The notes beneath the pieces were generated by a model, which was not told the DNA's origin, did not search any database, and saw nothing but the letters and a program-made list of their open reading frames with translations. Made by a program: the position numbers and the translations under genes. This document shows, in pieces, positions 60,975 through 64,000 of a stretch of 64,000 nucleotides of DNA (the stretch's first letter is position 1; every line of letters begins with the position of its first letter). This DNA comes from Achromobacter sp. Root83 (lineage in GTDB: Bacteria > Pseudomonadota > Gammaproteobacteria > Burkholderiales > Burkholderiaceae_B): the NCBI RefSeq assembly GCF_001428845.1, contig NZ_LMIU01000012.1:190857-254856 (forward strand). Reading direction: 5' to 3'.

Positions 60975-61087
60975 TTGCAAAGCTCCCCGTATGTATTCCA
61001 TATGTGGCTGGAAGTATTATCGGCGATTGTATTGCAGGCGGAGGCCGAGTATGCCTTCGTATTTCTTTTAGCCTTCAGGAGTAAACG

Positions 61088-61537
61088 GTGAACCCGGACA
61101 ATCTGTCTGCGCGGCTTCTTGCAGTGGGCGACACCCATCAACTGGAATTGCCTTTGCGCTGGGGCGATTCAGACGCCTTGAACCATCTCAACAACACGCT
61201 GTATTTCCGCCTCATGGAAGAAGCCCGCATGCAGATCCTGTATGGGGCGGGCTTCGAACTGCCCGCCGATAGCGGCCCCATCCTGGCGCATGCCTCGTGC
61301 GATTTCCTGCGCCCGCTGACATATCCGGCCACCGTTCGGGTCACGCATACCGTCACCCGTATCGGCCGTTCCAGCGCGGAATTCGAGCTGCTGCTCGACA
61401 AGGTCGGCGACACGGCGGGCCCCTATGCGCGCGGTCGCAACGTGCTAGTCTGGATGGACTACGTGGCCAATGCGTCCGCTGCATGGCCACCCGAAGTCCT
61501 GGCGCGGATGGCAACGCAGTTCAAGCCCGCCGCCTGA
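61088..61537 (+). CDS. 4HBT-family acyl-CoA thioesterase
   Basis: A 149-residue hotdog-fold protein with the 4-hydroxybenzoyl-CoA thioesterase signature RWGDSDALNHLNNTLYFRLMEEAR, where the Asp in WGDSDALNH is the usual catalytic position. GTG start at 61088 with CAGGAG upstream. It probably hydrolyses short or medium acyl-CoAs. Its place beside ETF-QO and scoAB fits CoA-thioester balance during acid catabolism. Confidence 0.88.
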   Translation: MNPDNLSARLLAVGDTHQLELPLRWGDSDALNHLNNTLYFRLMEEARMQILYGAGFELPADSGPILAHASCDFLRPLTYPATVRVTHTVTRIGRSSAEFELLLDKVGDTAGPYARGRNVLVWMDYVANASAAWPPEVLARMATQFKPAA

Positions 61538-61618
61538 GGCCGCGGCATCCGAGCCGCGCCATCGGGACCGCGCACGCGAACCGGCCAAAATAGCGCGTGC
61601 GTTGGCCGGGCATGCCGG

Positions 61619-61624
61619 TAAAAT
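61619..61624 (+). promoter_or_regulatory. Possible -10 of scoAB
   Basis: TAAAAT in the 229-base gap before scoA, 143 bases before its start; no convincing -35. Weak. Confidence 0.25.
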
Positions 61625-61766
61625 CTACCGCAAAATCAAAAAAGCAATAAGGGCGCGCCACCCTCGGCGCCGCCGCTCCAAGGTTATCGGGCCTGGCCGC
61701 GATGCCCCGGAGCTGGCGCCGGCAGCCGCGCTCTCTTCAGTTCGACCTTAACTAGGAGTTGGAGCG

Positions 61767-62465
61767 ATGGACAAGGTTTTTGCAAGCGCCCAGGAGGCGC
61801 TGGCAGGCATCGTCAAGGACGGTCAGATGATCGCCGTGGGCGGTTTCGGCCTTTGCGGTATTCCCGAAGCCCTGATCGCCGCGCTGCGCGATTCGGGCGT
61901 CAAGGATCTCACCTGCATCAGCAATAATGCGGGCGTCGATGGTTTTGGCCTGGGCCAATTGCTGAATACGCGCCAGGTTCGCAAGATGATCGCGTCCTAC
62001 GTGGGCGAGAACAAGGAATTCGAACGCCAGTTCCTGTCGGGCGAACTCGAGCTCGAGTTCACGCCCCAGGGCACGCTGGCCGAGAAGCTGCGCGCCGGCG
62101 GCGCGGGCATTCCCGCCTTCTTCACCCGCACCGGCGTGGGCACCATCGTGGCCGACGGCAAGGAAATCCGCGAATTCGACGGCCATCAGTACGTGATGGA
62201 ACGTTCGCTCGTGCCGGACGTGTCGCTGGTCAAGGCGCATATCGCCGACCGCAGCGGCAACCTGGTGTTCCGCAAGACGGCCCGCAACTTCAATCCGAAC
62301 GTCGCCATGGCCGGCAAGTTCACGGTGGTCGAAGTCGAGGAAATCGTCGACACCGGCAGCCTGGACCCGGATCAGATCCACCTGCCTGGCATCTATGTGC
62401 AGCGGATCGTGTTGAACACGACCCCCGAAAAGCGCATCGAACAACGCACCACTCGCCCGGCCTAA
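61767..62465 (+). CDS. scoA: 3-oxoacid CoA-transferase subunit A
   Basis: A 232-residue family I CoA-transferase alpha subunit with the CoA-binding glycine loop [14 protein letters not shown] and [12 protein letters not shown]. Together with the beta subunit it moves CoA from succinyl-CoA to acetoacetate or another 3-oxoacid, needed for acetoacetate or ketone-body use. AGGAGTTGGAG precedes the ATG. scoB begins 12 bases after its stop. The exact acceptor (acetoacetate, 3-oxoadipate) cannot be told, but the context with no pca genes favours acetoacetate. Confidence 0.92.
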   Translation: MDKVFASAQEALAGIVKDGQMIAVGGFGLCGIPEALIAALRDSGVKDLTCISNNAGVDGFGLGQLLNTRQVRKMIASYVGENKEFERQFLSGELELEFTPQGTLAEKLRAGGAGIPAFFTRTGVGTIVADGKEIREFDGHQYVMERSLVPDVSLVKAHIADRSGNLVFRKTARNFNPNVAMAGKFTVVEVEEIVDTGSLDPDQIHLPGIYVQRIVLNTTPEKRIEQRTTRPA

Positions 62466-62477
62466 GGAGAAGACGAC

Positions 62478-63131
<654 letters not shown>

Positions 63132-63144
63132 TTCTTCCCGCCGC

Positions 63145-63178
63145 CATGAAAAACGCCCCGCAAGGGGCGTTTTTCATG
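63145..63178. terminator. Bidirectional terminator between scoB and elaA
   Basis: A 15-bp perfect stem CATGAAAAACGCCCC / GGGGCGTTTTTCATG with a GCAA tetraloop; T runs occur in both directions, so it serves both convergent genes. Confidence 0.92.
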
Positions 63179-63188
63179 GCATCGGCGT

Positions 63189-63662
63189 TCAGGCCGCTTC
63201 GTTCAGCAGCATGCCGACGTGCGCAATGCCGTCTTCCATGTATTCCTCGGTGACCGGCACGAAGCCGTGTCCGCCGTAATAGCCCCGCAGGCGCGCCTGC
63301 GCGCCCAGATAGACCGGCTGGCCCGGCCAGAGGCGCCGCGCTTCGTCCTTGGCGCGGCGCATCAGTTCATGCCCCAGGCCCGTCCCGCGGGCGGCGGGGG
63401 CGGTAATGACCCGGCCGATGACGGCCCGGCCGTCGTTCAGGGCCGGCTCCAGCAGCCGGCAGTAGGCCAGCAGCGCGCCCGCCCGCCAGGCCATCAAATG
63501 CTCGGTCTGCCCTTGCAGGTCCTTGCCGTCCATGTCGAGAAAGACGCAATTCTGCTCCACGACGAAGACTTCGGAACGCAGCCTCAAGATGGCGTAGAGC
63601 TCGGCGGGCGAGAGTTCGGCGTGGGGCTTGCAGGTCCAGGCGGGCAGCATTCGGCGTTCCAT
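63189..63662 (-). CDS. elaA: GNAT-family acetyltransferase ElaA
   Basis: A 157-residue GNAT protein of the ElaA type: LYAILRLRSEVFVVEQNCVFLDMDGKD is the family N-terminal half, and the acetyl-CoA loop is VITAPAARGTGLGHELM (compare RxxGxG). Substrate unknown. Single gene ending 10 bases before the shared terminator. Confidence 0.9.
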   Translation of the reverse strand: MERRMLPAWTCKPHAELSPAELYAILRLRSEVFVVEQNCVFLDMDGKDLQGQTEHLMAWRAGALLAYCRLLEPALNDGRAVIGRVITAPAARGTGLGHELMRRAKDEARRLWPGQPVYLGAQARLRGYYGGHGFVPVTEEYMEDGIAHVGMLLNEAA

Positions 63663-63741
63663 CTATCGGGAAATCAGCGAGGGCAACAAGCGTACCTCAA
63701 ACCGGCCCCGTTACTTTCGCTCGACTGTTACATATTTTCAC

Positions 63742-63804
63742 GGGTATACCCTTAGTATGAAAATCAATTTTCTTATCTAAAATTTGCGTGTAAACAAATT
63801 TACA
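63742..63804 (+). promoter_or_regulatory. AT-rich palindrome cluster before the RpiR gene
   Basis: Three perfect dyads: GGGTATACCC (63742-63751), GAAAAT-CA-ATTTTC (63759-63772) and TGTAAA-CAAA-TTTACA (63789-63804). TAAAAT at 63778-63783 is a possible -10. The last dyad lies just downstream of that -10 and would suit autorepression by the RpiR regulator. Confidence 0.5.
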
Positions 63805-63836
63805 TAAACCTCCGCTAAGACCCCCACCTCTTTTCG

Positions 63837-64000
63837 ATGACCAAGGCCGCACCTACGATCGCTGATCGGATCGCCCGGGCACAGCCCGCGCTGAGCCGGA
63901 CTCAGCACAAGATGGCCGAGTACGTGCTGGCGCATCAATTCCGCGCCGCCACCATGACCATCGACGAGTTCTCGGCGGCGGTGGGGGTGTCGGTGGCAAC
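63837..64000 (+). CDS. RpiR/MurR-family transcriptional regulator, 5' end only
   Basis: 54 codons from an ATG at 63837 to the window edge. The translation MTKAAPTIADRIARAQPALS and MAEYVLAHQF then TMTIDEFSAAVGVS is the N-terminal HTH_6 domain of RpiR regulators, which control sugar-phosphate and amino-sugar genes through a C-terminal SIS domain (outside the window). No clear ribosome site precedes the ATG. Confidence 0.8.
   Translation, partial: MTKAAPTIADRIARAQPALSRTQHKMAEYVLAHQFRAATMTIDEFSAAVGVSVA

Noticed and set aside
61470..61751. A plus-strand frame in the gap before scoA.
   Set aside because: It overlaps the thioesterase gene end, is Arg/Ala-rich and has no ribosome site.

Overview
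The window is a 64 kb piece of a high-GC betaproteobacterial chromosome, most likely Alcaligenaceae (Achromobacter or a close Bordetella relative). This is inferred from gene order (trpB-trpA-accD; yceD-rpmF-plsX-fabHDG-acpP-fabF; rpoE-rseA-rseB-degP-lepA-lepB-rnc-era-recO; pepA-holC), from a Bug-type tripartite-tricarboxylate binding protein and from a PagL lipid A deacylase. I see no rRNA, tRNA, CRISPR array, insertion sequence or prophage. Nearly all of it reads as vertically inherited chromosome with small accessory inserts.

Left part (1-15.1 kb): the 5' end of an MHS-type MFS transporter, argE, trpBA-accD, pagL, rne on the minus strand with a structured leader, rluC with a HAD phosphatase, msrPQ, then a minus-strand overlapping trio (Maf/YceF pyrophosphatase, RsmI-like methyltransferase, AmiD-like lipoprotein amidase).

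Central part (15.1-31.3 kb): the complete fatty acid synthesis operon (yceD to fabF), the envelope-stress sigma factor module (rpoE, rseA, rseB, degP), and lepA-lepB-rnc-era-recO. Several intergenic gaps here hold RNA-like structures: fabG-acpP, acpP-fabF, the rne leader, and a promoter-terminator cassette before lepA.

Right part (31.3-64 kb): after recO, where many proteobacteria carry pdxJ, lies an accessory stretch. It holds a LysR regulator, a threonine synthase-like PLP enzyme with a zinc ribbon, a succinylglutamate desuccinylase/aspartoacylase-family hydrolase, a Bug binding protein, an MFS transporter and a Tat-exported aldo/keto reductase. Housekeeping genes follow (BI-1 protein, DUF2486-like protein, holC, pepA, lptF). 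Then come carbon and sulfur metabolism genes: LysR with an amino-acid-type binding protein and mmsA; cysB; a DUF2325 gene with a Fur-box-like promoter; an NlpC/P60 lipoprotein; prpE with a GlcG-like protein and a UMF1 transporter; acs; an EamA exporter; and ltaE. Next is a cytochrome P450 with degenerate motifs overlapping a monooxygenase-fold gene, an epimerase, ETF-QO, a thioesterase, scoAB, elaA and the start of an RpiR regulator.

The most noteworthy candidates are the atypical P450/ABM pair, the LysR/PLP/desuccinylase/Bug catabolic cluster, the large branched structure between acpP and fabF, and the Fur-box-controlled DUF2325 gene.
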